In this document: positions 50,544-58,153 of the stretch, piece by piece
How positions within the stretch are numbered: the first letter of the stretch is position 1
How the letters are laid out: each line of letters begins with the position of its first letter
NCBI GenBank assembly: GCA_017464425.1
Contig: JAFUDX010000040.1
Span: 62,001-126,000 of the forward strand
Direction: 5' to 3'
DNA length: 64,000 bases
Origin: Treponema sp.
GTDB taxonomy: Bacteria > Spirochaetota > Spirochaetia > Treponematales > Treponemataceae
Program-made: the position numbers and the translations under genes
The notes under the pieces: generated by a model
Told to the model about the DNA's origin: nothing
Databases searched by the model: none
Seen by the model: the letters and a program-made list of their open reading frames with translations, nothing else

Positions 50544-52481
50544 ATGGCAACAACTACAAGTATCATAGTTTTATTAAAATTTTTTGCAACGCGGCAAAAT
50601 AATGCTATTGTTGACTACCGAGATTTTTGCGAGTATCTAAAAAAGTATTCTGAACACCACCTTGAAGAGCAGCCCACCTTAGTCAGTTACATCGAAGATC
50701 CAGTTCCCGCACTTCAAATCGAATTAGACAAACTCGTCGAAAACCGGCTTATCGTCATCATAAACACATCCGCAGAAAAACAAGGTATCGTTGTCATCCC
50801 CTATTATATCGAACGATTTGCCGAACGATATAAAGATATTGCCGTCAATCCCAGCCTGCCCTTTCCATCCGAAGCAGACTTACCGCGTGGTACGCCAAAA
50901 GAAATTATCACGCGTGAAAATTCCTCTGAATTAATCGCCAAACTTTTAAAGCATCAGGACATAAACGACAAAACACTGTACGGGCTTACGCTTCCGCACA
51001 ATGCGCCATCGATTCTGCTGCCCTCTAGTGTTTCGGTCGTTACGCTGATTGAAGATGCCGTTGGAAAAATCCAGAATATGCTCAAAAAAGAAGAGCATCA
51101 CGATTACTTCCTCAAAAAACTCACGGTTTCAAATCCTGGCCGCGAAATGATTATCAAGAATTTCTTCAATTCATTCGTTGACCGCCCGGATCATTCACTC
51201 GAAACATTGAGCCAAACCACCGAAAGTTTTTACCTGTGGAATCAGCTCTGCTTTTTTATCAAACAAGATTACGAAAAAATCAAAGATTACACCCAAGAAG
51301 ATTTGTCGTGCTTGCAGGCCGTGTACATTACAGAAGTCGGCGCAAATTATTTCAAAAACGAAGCCGCCGAGAATGCCAAAAAAGAAGGTGCCTTAAAAAC
51401 GCTCGAAACGCTTTTGATGAAGCCACCGTACTATTTCACCTTTGACGAAATCATCAAATTCACGGACAACAAGGGATTGCCGCTTTTAGGGCAGTACACC
51501 GAAGACGAACTCAAAGAATATTTGCACAAAAAAACGCAGGAAGCCCCCGTTCAGGAACTTCCCGACCTGCTTGTCTTTAAGACATACGATGACACACGCT
51601 ATTTCATCTTCAAAAGCAAGGTCTTGCAACTCATTCTTCGCCTCTGCACTGATGCCCGCATTTCCGTTCTCGAAGCAATCAAAAACCACTGGTCAGAAGT
51701 GCTCAAGCAATTCGATTCGCTTCCCGAAATGAAGGATCAGAATGCCTTTGAAGGCCGTCTCGAAAAAGAAATCCGTGTCCAGTCTCCCATTTTAAGCGCG
51801 TTGCTGCACTCTTCATTCCTGCCACTTTTAAGCTACGATGCCTCTGGTGGTGACGATACGAGCAAAATCAGTCTGTTTGTAAACGGCCAGCTTTTACCGT
51901 ACAGCGACATTCTTTTGATGAGCCGTCAGGAAATTCTAAACGACGCCAAAATCATGCTTCCATTCTGGTACTCAATGCCAATCGTCTCATGGATTGCAAA
52001 ATTGCTCTTGCGCCCGCCAAAGTCAAAGCGCAACAAAAAGCAAAAGACAAAGGCAGAACTCTACCGCGAAGAAGAAGCCGCAAAAAGCAAAGAAGACGAA
52101 ACAACGGCAATGATTTCACAAAATGCCGCAGTAAGCAAAAAGGTTGCTTTGCGTGAAGCCGCCAGAAGTGCAGAACAGGCATTTGTTCCCGCAAGTTCTA
52201 CGCTCAACCGCGAGCTTGATTCTTACGAGCGAATGTGGAATCACCGACTCGGAAACGAAACGCACAACAATCTTACCGAAGATGTCAACTCGCTCATCCG
52301 TGACTACATCAGAAAGACAATCCGCACAATGAAGGTCGAAAGTTTTACTGTTGAGCGAATCGAAAGCCTTGCCGAAAGTTTGATGAACGCACCAGGCTTG
52401 CAAAAGATTCGTGAGCGCGATGCCCTGTTCATGTACATAAAACTGTACATGATTAAGCTCGTCAAAAACATCCCGATGTAA
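50544..52481 (+). CDS. Large conserved-looking protein of unknown function
   Basis: A 645-residue cytosolic protein with no signal peptide or clear membrane helix. I do not recognise a family. It is rich in charged helices. A hydrophobic patch (IMLPFWYSMPIVSWIAKLLL, about residues 470-490) precedes a strongly basic/acidic coiled-coil-like stretch (SKRNKKQKTKAELYREEEAA, about 495-530). The N-terminus (FCEYLKKYSEHHLEEQ, LQIELDKLVENRLIVII) has a winged-helix or HEAT-like look. The last 80 residues form amphipathic helices. It ends about 190 nt before ssb on the same strand, which may hint at a nucleic-acid role, but an intervening repeat makes co-transcription uncertain. Confidence 0.8.
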   Translation: MATTTSIIVLLKFFATRQNNAIVDYRDFCEYLKKYSEHHLEEQPTLVSYIEDPVPALQIELDKLVENRLIVIINTSAEKQGIVVIPYYIERFAERYKDIAVNPSLPFPSEADLPRGTPKEIITRENSSELIAKLLKHQDINDKTLYGLTLPHNAPSILLPSSVSVVTLIEDAVGKIQNMLKKEEHHDYFLKKLTVSNPGREMIIKNFFNSFVDRPDHSLETLSQTTESFYLWNQLCFFIKQDYEKIKDYTQEDLSCLQAVYITEVGANYFKNEAAENAKKEGALKTLETLLMKPPYYFTFDEIIKFTDNKGLPLLGQYTEDELKEYLHKKTQEAPVQELPDLLVFKTYDDTRYFIFKSKVLQLILRLCTDARISVLEAIKNHWSEVLKQFDSLPEMKDQNAFEGRLEKEIRVQSPILSALLHSSFLPLLSYDASGGDDTSKISLFVNGQLLPYSDILLMSRQEILNDAKIMLPFWYSMPIVSWIAKLLLRPPKSKRNKKQKTKAELYREEEAAKSKEDETTAMISQNAAVSKKVALREAARSAEQAFVPASSTLNRELDSYERMWNHRLGNETHNNLTEDVNSLIRDYIRKTIRTMKVESFTVERIESLAESLMNAPGLQKIRERDALFMYIKLYMIKLVKNIPM

Positions 52482-52488
52482 GCATAAA

Positions 52489-52587
52489 ATCTCCAAAATC
52501 TCCAATTCTTCTCTTTCCCGTAAAAAAAATTCGTTTTTTTTTCAAAAATTTTTGCTTTGCGTTGCCGAAAACCGAAAAATTTTGCAA
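52489..52587 (-). repeat. TTTTCGGCAACG-family repeat, long copy
   Basis: Read on the minus strand: AAAATTTTTCGGTTTTCGGC, AACGCAAAG, two A/T-rich blocks, AAAGAGAAGAATT and GGAGATTTTGGAGATTTT. It aligns over about 97 nt with 59391-59487 (roughly four bases in five by eye). It lies between the 645-residue protein gene and ssb. Confidence 0.75.
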
Positions 52588-52673
52588 ATAAATAGGTGAA
52601 CGAGGGGAAGAGCTTGTTCAGCCCAAAAAACATCGGCCGGGTTTTAGGGAAATTCTATTTTTGGAGTAATACT

Positions 52674-53132
52674 ATGAATCAAATGAATCAAATCGTCATC
52701 GAAGGAAATGTCGTACGCGACACTCAGGTAAAAGAAACACCGCGAGGCACAAAGGTCTGCCTTGTTTCCATCGCCACAAACCGCTTTTACCGGGATATGA
52801 AAGGTGCGTTCCAAAAGGAAGTCGCATTCTTCGATGTGGAGGCATGGGGCGAAAATTTCAGCAGCAGAATCGCACGCATGGCAAAAAAAGGGCGCGGTTT
52901 GCGGGTGGTCGGCAGGCTCAAGCAAGACCGCTGGAAGACACAGGAAGGCAAAAATGCCTCAAAAGTTTCAATTATCGCGGAGCACATCGATTTTCAGCCG
53001 GATAAATCAAGCGGAAATTCTGACGGAAATGCAAAAAATATGGCAGAAAGTGCCACCGAAGGCATGATGGCAGAAGCCGCTTTTGCAGAAACTGACAGTG
53101 AATTTATGGACGGAGGTGAAGCCGTTTTTTAA
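52674..53132 (+). CDS. ssb: Single-stranded DNA-binding protein
   Basis: An SSB of 152 residues. The OB-fold occupies residues ~4-105 (IVIEGNVVRDTQVKETPRGT, VCLVSIATNRFYRD, EVAFFDVEAWGENF, GRLKQDRWKTQEGKNASKVS). A flexible, acidic, low-complexity tail follows. The extreme C-terminus is MDGGEAVF, not the usual DDDIPF-type tip that recruits partners, although it keeps acidic residues and a final Phe. The start at 52674 is chosen because GGAG lies 8 nt upstream and the OB-fold begins there; an in-frame GTG at 52596 lies in the repeat-derived leader. It may be a second, specialised SSB. A hairpin terminator follows. Confidence 0.9.
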   Translation: MNQMNQIVIEGNVVRDTQVKETPRGTKVCLVSIATNRFYRDMKGAFQKEVAFFDVEAWGENFSSRIARMAKKGRGLRVVGRLKQDRWKTQEGKNASKVSIIAEHIDFQPDKSSGNSDGNAKNMAESATEGMMAEAAFAETDSEFMDGGEAVF

Positions 53133-53140
53133 AATAGATT

Positions 53141-53166
53141 GGACTGTCTTGTGTTTCAGACAGTCC
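53141..53166 (+). terminator. Terminator of ssb
   Basis: GGACTGTCT, an 8-nt loop and AGACAGTCC, followed by TTT, 9 nt after the ssb stop. Confidence 0.7.
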
Positions 53167-53265
53167 TTTCAGGTACAGATGAAAGAAAAAACGGTTACGC
53201 CTTTTTTCATAAATTGCGCATGAGTTTTTGTTTTGGTATTTTTCCCTCCTATAAAGCCTCTACTT

Positions 53266-55581
53266 TCATCTGTACCGTTTTTGCTTTCTAGAATCAGCAC
53301 CCCGTTTTTGAGGATTTTGAGAACGGTTTTTGCTCGCGTGATACGGGCGATTTCTAGAGGCTTTTGCTTCCCGCTCCAATGCCGCCTTTTCGTTCATCGC
53401 CTTGTATATTTCGATTTTTTCAAGACTGTAGAAGCCGTCCTTCCAGTTAAAACGGGATGTTTCTGAAATAGCCTGCCGCTTTACCATCGCGTTTGTGACC
53501 ATTTTGAGTTCCTGACGCGTGACATGCGTGCGTGAAAAATCCAGAAGGATTCGCTTAAAACCAGCAGAATTCAGCGCTTCTACCTTATCGACGATTGAAA
53601 ATGGCTCGTCCGGCATAACGACTGAACCGTCAACCGTAGAATTTACCTTAAACACCTTTTCTTCTTTATCCATGAAGTACAAAAAGTCGTAGTTTTCGGG
53701 AAGAGCAAAGCGCATGCGGAAAAGGGCGGGATATGCATAGGTGGTGACCAAAACACGGTCACGGACGCTTTCTTCCCAAGTCATTTTAAGGTTATCCCAT
53801 GAATTTTCGAGCGGAGTGATAAACGCACCGATATTCTGATTCTCAAACCAAGATACAGCCCAGCGATTGAAAGTGTACAAATACGGACCGCCAATCAGAT
53901 TCGCTCCCTTTGTGCGGAGCATAGAAATGTGAGCGATATTGTTGACCACGAATGTTTTGTAGCTATTGGCAAGCAATTCCGTTAAGTCCGAAAGAAGCTG
54001 CTCCTCTTTTGCCGCCGGGCAATACGGGTCAAGCGAGATGATAACCTGTTTTTTTGAGAGCGGAAGCGCAGATTTTTTTTCGAGCAAATCAACACGCGTT
54101 TCAGAATTGTATTCCAAAATCACACGAACAGGATTTTTTGAAATTGCCGTGTGCAAATCAGCGACAGTCGAAACCTGAATGTACAATCCTTCCGGGAAAT
54201 AAGAAAGTTCATTTTTGGCAACGGGCGTTAAATCAAGCACAGGAAGCACTTCCGCACCCGGCTGCTGGCGGTATTTGCCAATGTCAGCTGGCAGAACGCG
54301 CGGGTACCGCTTTGACATTGACTTCGTTTGCAAAAGGTACACGGAATCCCCTCGTTTAAAGCCACGCGGCACATCGATAAACCGCCTGCCCTCATCATCA
54401 ACTGTAACCGTGCGCACTTTGTGGCTCACGCGCCCTGTGTCGTCCTGGCGGTGCAAGCGGATTGAGTCGCCTGGATCGGGGTCGTAATTTCCGCCCTTCA
54501 AATGCGCCATCGCAATGTAGAAATCAGACTGCTTTGCCTCGGGATTGGTTTTGAGCGCTTCCTGATACAAATTGTAGGCTTTTTCTTTTTCATCGTCGGG
54601 AATTTCGCCGAAGCGGTCGATTGTGCCGAGATAGATTCCCGTGCCACCCGCCTGATTCGGATTTAAGATGAGGCTTCCCGCCTTTTCAACGCCCTCTTCG
54701 TTTGTTTTGAAATTGTACCAATAGGAAGTTTTTGCACGCGCAAAGTCAGTTGAAAGAAGCCGCTTTGCCGTAGCGAGCGCGCCTTTTTTGTCTTTTTCCC
54801 AGTTGTCCATGAGGTAGCGGTACGCGGCAACCACTGAGCCGACATATTCCGCGCTCTTCATGCGCCCTTCTATTTTGAACGACTCCACGCCGAGCTGCAT
54901 GAGGTCGGGAATGTGCTCGATTAACTGCAAATCGCACGGAGAAAAATAGTAGCCCTGCTTTTCGCCATCGCGCTCGGAATCGACCGTGTAAAAACGACGG
55001 CAGGCTTGCGTGCACATGCCGCGGTTCGCGCTCTTTCCACCCAAAAAACTAGAGAACAGGCACAAGCCCGATTCGCTCACGCACAATGCGCCGTGCACGA
55101 AAATTTCAAGCTCTGCATTCGTGTGCGATTTGATGTATTTGATTTCTTCTAAGCCTAGCTCGCGGGCAACGACCACGCGCTTTAAGCCCGCCTTGCTCAG
55201 TAAGTTTACGCCCGCCGCGCTTTCGACATTCATCTGCGTAGAGCCGTGAAGCTCCAGCTTGGGGAAAAATTCCTGGCACATACGGATTACGCCAAAATCC
55301 TGCACAATAAGCCCGTCAGGACCGATTTTGTTGAGGTATGAAAGGAAACGGTACAATCGTTCAAGGTCGCGCTCTTCGCTGACCGTGTTGACCGTGACAT
55401 AAATTTTTTTGTTCTGGCGATGGAGAGACGAAACAGCCGCCTCAAACTGATTCCACGCAAAATTTGAGGAACGCAAACGCGCATTAAAACTTTTGAGACC
55501 GAGATATACTGCGTCCGCGCCTTCGCCAATGGCAGCATCCAATGCTTCGATGTTGCCAGCAGGTGCTAATAATTCAGACAT
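53266..55581 (-). CDS. Peptidase U32 family protein (RlhA-like) with C-terminal extension
   Basis: A 771-residue U32-family protein. The N-terminal TIM-barrel has the family start ELLAPAGNIEALDAAIGEGA and DAVYLGLKSFNAR. The iron-sulfur cysteines are in HGALCVSESGLCLFSSFLGG and ANRGMCTQACR, with a further segment SFKIEGRMKSAEYV. The long C-terminal part corresponds to the DUF3656/collagenase-like extension found in large members such as E. coli RlhA (23S rRNA C2501 hydroxylation). The protein is therefore more likely an RNA-modifying enzyme than a protease. The start at 55581 fits both the conserved N-terminus and a TACACT hexamer 6 nt upstream; the longer frame to 55677 is untranslated. Confidence 0.9.
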   Translation of the reverse strand: MSELLAPAGNIEALDAAIGEGADAVYLGLKSFNARLRSSNFAWNQFEAAVSSLHRQNKKIYVTVNTVSEERDLERLYRFLSYLNKIGPDGLIVQDFGVIRMCQEFFPKLELHGSTQMNVESAAGVNLLSKAGLKRVVVARELGLEEIKYIKSHTNAELEIFVHGALCVSESGLCLFSSFLGGKSANRGMCTQACRRFYTVDSERDGEKQGYYFSPCDLQLIEHIPDLMQLGVESFKIEGRMKSAEYVGSVVAAYRYLMDNWEKDKKGALATAKRLLSTDFARAKTSYWYNFKTNEEGVEKAGSLILNPNQAGGTGIYLGTIDRFGEIPDDEKEKAYNLYQEALKTNPEAKQSDFYIAMAHLKGGNYDPDPGDSIRLHRQDDTGRVSHKVRTVTVDDEGRRFIDVPRGFKRGDSVYLLQTKSMSKRYPRVLPADIGKYRQQPGAEVLPVLDLTPVAKNELSYFPEGLYIQVSTVADLHTAISKNPVRVILEYNSETRVDLLEKKSALPLSKKQVIISLDPYCPAAKEEQLLSDLTELLANSYKTFVVNNIAHISMLRTKGANLIGGPYLYTFNRWAVSWFENQNIGAFITPLENSWDNLKMTWEESVRDRVLVTTYAYPALFRMRFALPENYDFLYFMDKEEKVFKVNSTVDGSVVMPDEPFSIVDKVEALNSAGFKRILLDFSRTHVTRQELKMVTNAMVKRQAISETSRFNWKDGFYSLEKIEIYKAMNEKAALEREAKASRNRPYHASKNRSQNPQKRGADSRKQKRYR

Positions 55582-55587
55582 TCTGAA

Positions 55588-55593
55588 AGTGTA
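55588..55593 (-). promoter_or_regulatory. Extended -10 (TGCTACACT) for a leaderless U32 mRNA
   Basis: Minus strand TACACT, preceded by TGC, 6 nt before the ATG at 55581. The conserved N-terminus independently fixes the same start codon. Confidence 0.6.
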
Positions 55594-55663
55594 GCACACT
55601 TTAGGGCAAAATGCTAGACGCAAAATTTTATCCGTTAAAATGGCTCTATCACCGAATTTGATA

Positions 55664-55692
55664 TTGACACAAACCATATATTCAGATATGAT
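55664..55692 (+). promoter_or_regulatory. Promoter of the omega-like gene
   Basis: TTGACA (55664-55669), a 17-bp spacer and TATGAT (55687-55692), followed by a ~28-nt leader with AGAGGAAG before the ATG at 55728. Confidence 0.8.
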
Positions 55693-55727
55693 TTAAAAAT
55701 AGCTCATTAAAAAGAGGAAGCACTAAG

Positions 55728-55928
55728 ATGATTTTCCCTTTGGAACAAACTGTAAAATTTACAGGAAACATCTACGAAGCCACTGTTGCTGCAAGTCATC
55801 GTGCATATCAGTTGGCTATGATTAAAGACGAGCGAATCGAAGAAAATGACGGAAAGGTCGTTTCGTTCGCGGCAAAACAGCTCTTCAATTCAGAAGTTCA
55901 ATACAGAAGAATCGAAGACAAAAATTAA
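55728..55928 (+). CDS. rpoZ: RNA polymerase omega subunit-like protein
   Basis: A 66-residue protein with features of spirochaetal omega subunits. EATVAASHRAYQLAM resembles the omega helix (xxLVxxAAKRARQL), and DGKVVSFAAKQLFNSEV resembles the following conserved block. Omega helps fold and assemble the beta' subunit. It has a strong promoter, a good ribosome-binding site and a terminator-like hairpin 12 nt after its stop, all consistent with a housekeeping gene. The assignment rests on short similarity and size. Confidence 0.6.
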   Translation: MIFPLEQTVKFTGNIYEATVAASHRAYQLAMIKDERIEENDGKVVSFAAKQLFNSEVQYRRIEDKN

Positions 55929-55939
55929 TTTCGGACATA

Positions 55940-55970
55940 AAAAGCCGCACTTGACGAAAGCGAGGCTTTT
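55940..55970 (+). terminator. Hairpin after the omega-like gene
   Basis: AAAAGCC (55940-55946) and GGCTTTT (55964-55970). The downstream arm supplies its own T-run. Confidence 0.55.
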
Positions 55971-55979
55971 GTTAATAAT
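55951..55979 (+). promoter_or_regulatory. Promoter candidate of the 29-residue gene
   Basis: TTGACG (55951-55956), 17 bp, AATAAT (55974-55979), overlapping the preceding hairpin; the small gene starts 29 nt later. Confidence 0.5.
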
Positions 55980-56008
55980 AAAACAAATCGAGTCTAAGGA
56001 GTGCCATC

Positions 56009-56098
56009 GTGCCTTGTGGAAAAAAGAGAAAGCGTCAGAAGATTGCAACACATAAGCGAAAGAAGATGCTTAGAAGAAATCGACATAAGAGCAAGTAA
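56009..56098 (+). CDS. 29-residue bS22-like (AURKAIP1/COX24 domain) protein
   Basis: A GTG-initiated 29-codon gene with AAGGAG 7 nt upstream. The peptide is almost wholly basic: after the first residues MPC it reads GKKRKRQKIATHKRKK and ends in an RRNRHKSK tail. This is the pattern of the AURKAIP1/COX24-domain proteins (bS22 in bacteria, mS38 in mitochondria), which thread into the small ribosomal subunit near the decoding region. It would be missed by most gene finders because of its size. It is flanked by hairpins on both sides and likely monocistronic. Confidence 0.8.
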   Translation: MPCGKKRKRQKIATHKRKKMLRRNRHKSK

Positions 56099-56154
56099 TA
56101 GCTAAAACAGATGCACTGCGCATATGTTTCATTGCTATTCGTCTTTGTCAAACG

Positions 56155-56194
56155 AGACCGCCAAAGTCTAAACAACTTTCCGCGGTCTTTTTTT
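56155..56194 (+). terminator. Strong intrinsic terminator just upstream of dxs
   Basis: AGACCGC (56155-56161) and GCGGTCT (56182-56188), with additional AAAG/CTTT pairing inside, followed by seven T. It ends 2 nt before the GGAG used by dxs, so transcripts from upstream reach dxs only by read-through. Confidence 0.85.
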
Positions 56195-56211
56195 ATGGAG
56201 ACTTATTTACG

Positions 56212-58140
56212 ATTCTTTCAAAGATTAATTCTCCGTCAGATTTAAAAAAAGTTTCCGAAAAGGAACTTCCAGAATTGTGCGATGAAATTCGAAAGCGAAT
56301 CATAAGCACGGTAGCCAAAAATGGCGGTCATCTGGCAAGCAATCTTGGAGTTGTCGAGCTTACGCTGGCACTTCATCGCGTGTTTGAAAGTCCAGAAGAT
56401 GCCATTATTTTTGATGTCAGCCATCAATGCTACACGCACAAACTTCTGACCGGAAGATATGCAGATTTTGATTCTCTCAGAAAGCACGGCGGTATTTCAG
56501 GATTCACCCGCCGTAGCGAAAGCACGCATGATTTTTTTGACAACGGACATTCAAGCACTTCCATTTCGCAGGGACTAGGGCTTCTGACGGCATGGGAAAA
56601 AACCGAAAAGGAGCAAAAGCACGCTGGCAGAAATCCTAAAAAGCGCAAGGTCGTTGTCGTAATCGGTGACGGTGCTCTTACGGGAGGCCTTGCATACGAA
56701 GCACTTGCGCATGCGGGGCAACTTGCAAAAAACCTCATCGTTGTTCTGAATGACAATCAAATGTCGATTTCGCCAAACACTGGCTCCATCTCGCGATATT
56801 TAAGTACGCTCACTATGACGCGGTTTTACCAACGATTTCGCTATTTCGTTGATAATCTTGTCGATAAAATCCCGAATTCAAAAAATCATATTGGAAAATT
56901 CATCTACCGACTAAAACGAGCCATAAAAGGAATGTTCTTAAGCAACAATTTCTTCGCTGATTTGGGATTTGAGTATGTGGGGCCACTCGACGGGCATAAT
57001 ATCAGAGAACTCGAAGAAAACCTTCAGCGCGTAAAACAGCTTCCAAAACCTGTCATCGTGCATGTCCGCACCAAAAAGGGAAAAGGCTATTCCCCCGCCG
57101 AAAACGATCCGTCCAGTTTTCATGGAGTGGGACCGTTCCAGATTTCAGACGGAAAGATGGAAAAATTCGACACGCTCAGTTTTACAGAGGCATTCAACAA
57201 CTGCCTTCTCTCCCTTGCCGAAAAAAACGCCAAGATAATGGCCATCACTGCTGCCATGTCAAAAGGAACTGGGCTCGACTCCTTTGCCCGTCACTATCCA
57301 GACCGCTTTTTTGATGTGGGAATTGCCGAAGAACATGCCGTCACCTTTGCTTCTGGGCTTGCCACTGGCGGCATGATTCCCATCGTTGCAATTTATTCAA
57401 CATTCATACAGCGTTCAATCGACCAGATTATTCATGATGTCGCGCTTTCAAACAATCATGTCGTGCTGTGCATTGACCGCGCGGGAGCAGTTCCACAGGA
57501 TGGCGAAACGCATCAGGGAATCTTCGACATTGCTTTGCTTCTTCCCATTCCGAACATGACAATTCTTGCCCCTGCAACGGCCATTGATTTGAGTCTCTGC
57601 CTCATGTGGGCAATCAATGCCAAAAAACCAGTCGCCATACGCTATCCAAAGCTTTCATGCCCGTCAGAACTTCCCTCGTTTGAATCGCCCATGCACGAAG
57701 GGCGTGGCATTCTCTTAAAAAACGAAGAATTTGCCGCAAATCTAAGCGTCGCTTTTGAAGATGATGGCTCTCAAAAAGCAAAAAAAATGCTGTTGGTTTG
57801 CACGGGTGGCATTTTCGATGAAACGCTGATTCTTGCTCGAAATCTTTTGCAAAATACCGTAAACACAGACATTTATGCGCTCAGATTCATCAAACCGTTT
57901 GATACGGACTATTTTGTCTCCCTCGCAAAAAACTATGATGCGATTGCAATAATCGAAGACGGCGTAAAAACGGGCGGAATCGGCGAACACCTGTCTGCCA
58001 CCCTTTTTGAACGTGGCATAAAAAATGTTACCGTATTCGCCTTCCCTGACACCTTTTTAGCGCATGGCACACGCGCGGAGATTCTCGATGATGCAGGCCT
58101 TTCCGCCCAAAAAATCCTAAAAAAACTACTGCCGAACTAA
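56212..58140 (+). CDS. dxs: 1-deoxy-D-xylulose-5-phosphate synthase, probable AUU start
   Basis: Dxs (about 642 residues) condenses pyruvate and glyceraldehyde-3-phosphate with thiamine diphosphate in the first step of the MEP isoprenoid pathway. The conserved N-terminus LSKINSPSDLKKVS..LCDEIR is encoded upstream of the first possible TTG (56275). Between the upstream terminator and that TTG there is no in-frame ATG, GTG or TTG. The likely start is ATT at 56212, 11 nt after GGAG, directly before Leu-Ser-Lys-Ile. ThDP motifs: GDGALTGG..LNDNQMS. Others: ASNLGVVELTLALH, FDVSHQCYTHKLLTGR, GIAEEHAVTFASGLA. An alternative is a +1 frame ATG at 56195 with a sequencing or programmed frameshift near the A-run at 56244. 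Confidence 0.9.
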   Translation: MLSKINSPSDLKKVSEKELPELCDEIRKRIISTVAKNGGHLASNLGVVELTLALHRVFESPEDAIIFDVSHQCYTHKLLTGRYADFDSLRKHGGISGFTRRSESTHDFFDNGHSSTSISQGLGLLTAWEKTEKEQKHAGRNPKKRKVVVVIGDGALTGGLAYEALAHAGQLAKNLIVVLNDNQMSISPNTGSISRYLSTLTMTRFYQRFRYFVDNLVDKIPNSKNHIGKFIYRLKRAIKGMFLSNNFFADLGFEYVGPLDGHNIRELEENLQRVKQLPKPVIVHVRTKKGKGYSPAENDPSSFHGVGPFQISDGKMEKFDTLSFTEAFNNCLLSLAEKNAKIMAITAAMSKGTGLDSFARHYPDRFFDVGIAEEHAVTFASGLATGGMIPIVAIYSTFIQRSIDQIIHDVALSNNHVVLCIDRAGAVPQDGETHQGIFDIALLLPIPNMTILAPATAIDLSLCLMWAINAKKPVAIRYPKLSCPSELPSFESPMHEGRGILLKNEEFAANLSVAFEDDGSQKAKKMLLVCTGGIFDETLILARNLLQNTVNTDIYALRFIKPFDTDYFVSLAKNYDAIAIIEDGVKTGGIGEHLSATLFERGIKNVTVFAFPDTFLAHGTRAEILDDAGLSAQKILKKLLPN

Positions 58141-58153
58141 ACGCATACGAATT

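Noticed and set aside
55581-55677. N-terminal extension of the U32 protein to 55677
   Set aside because: The family's conserved start begins at Met 55581, and the extension contains the -10 hexamer.
56240-56275. TTG at 56275 as the dxs start
   Set aside because: It would delete about 21 residues that match the conserved Dxs N-terminus and it has no ribosome-binding site.
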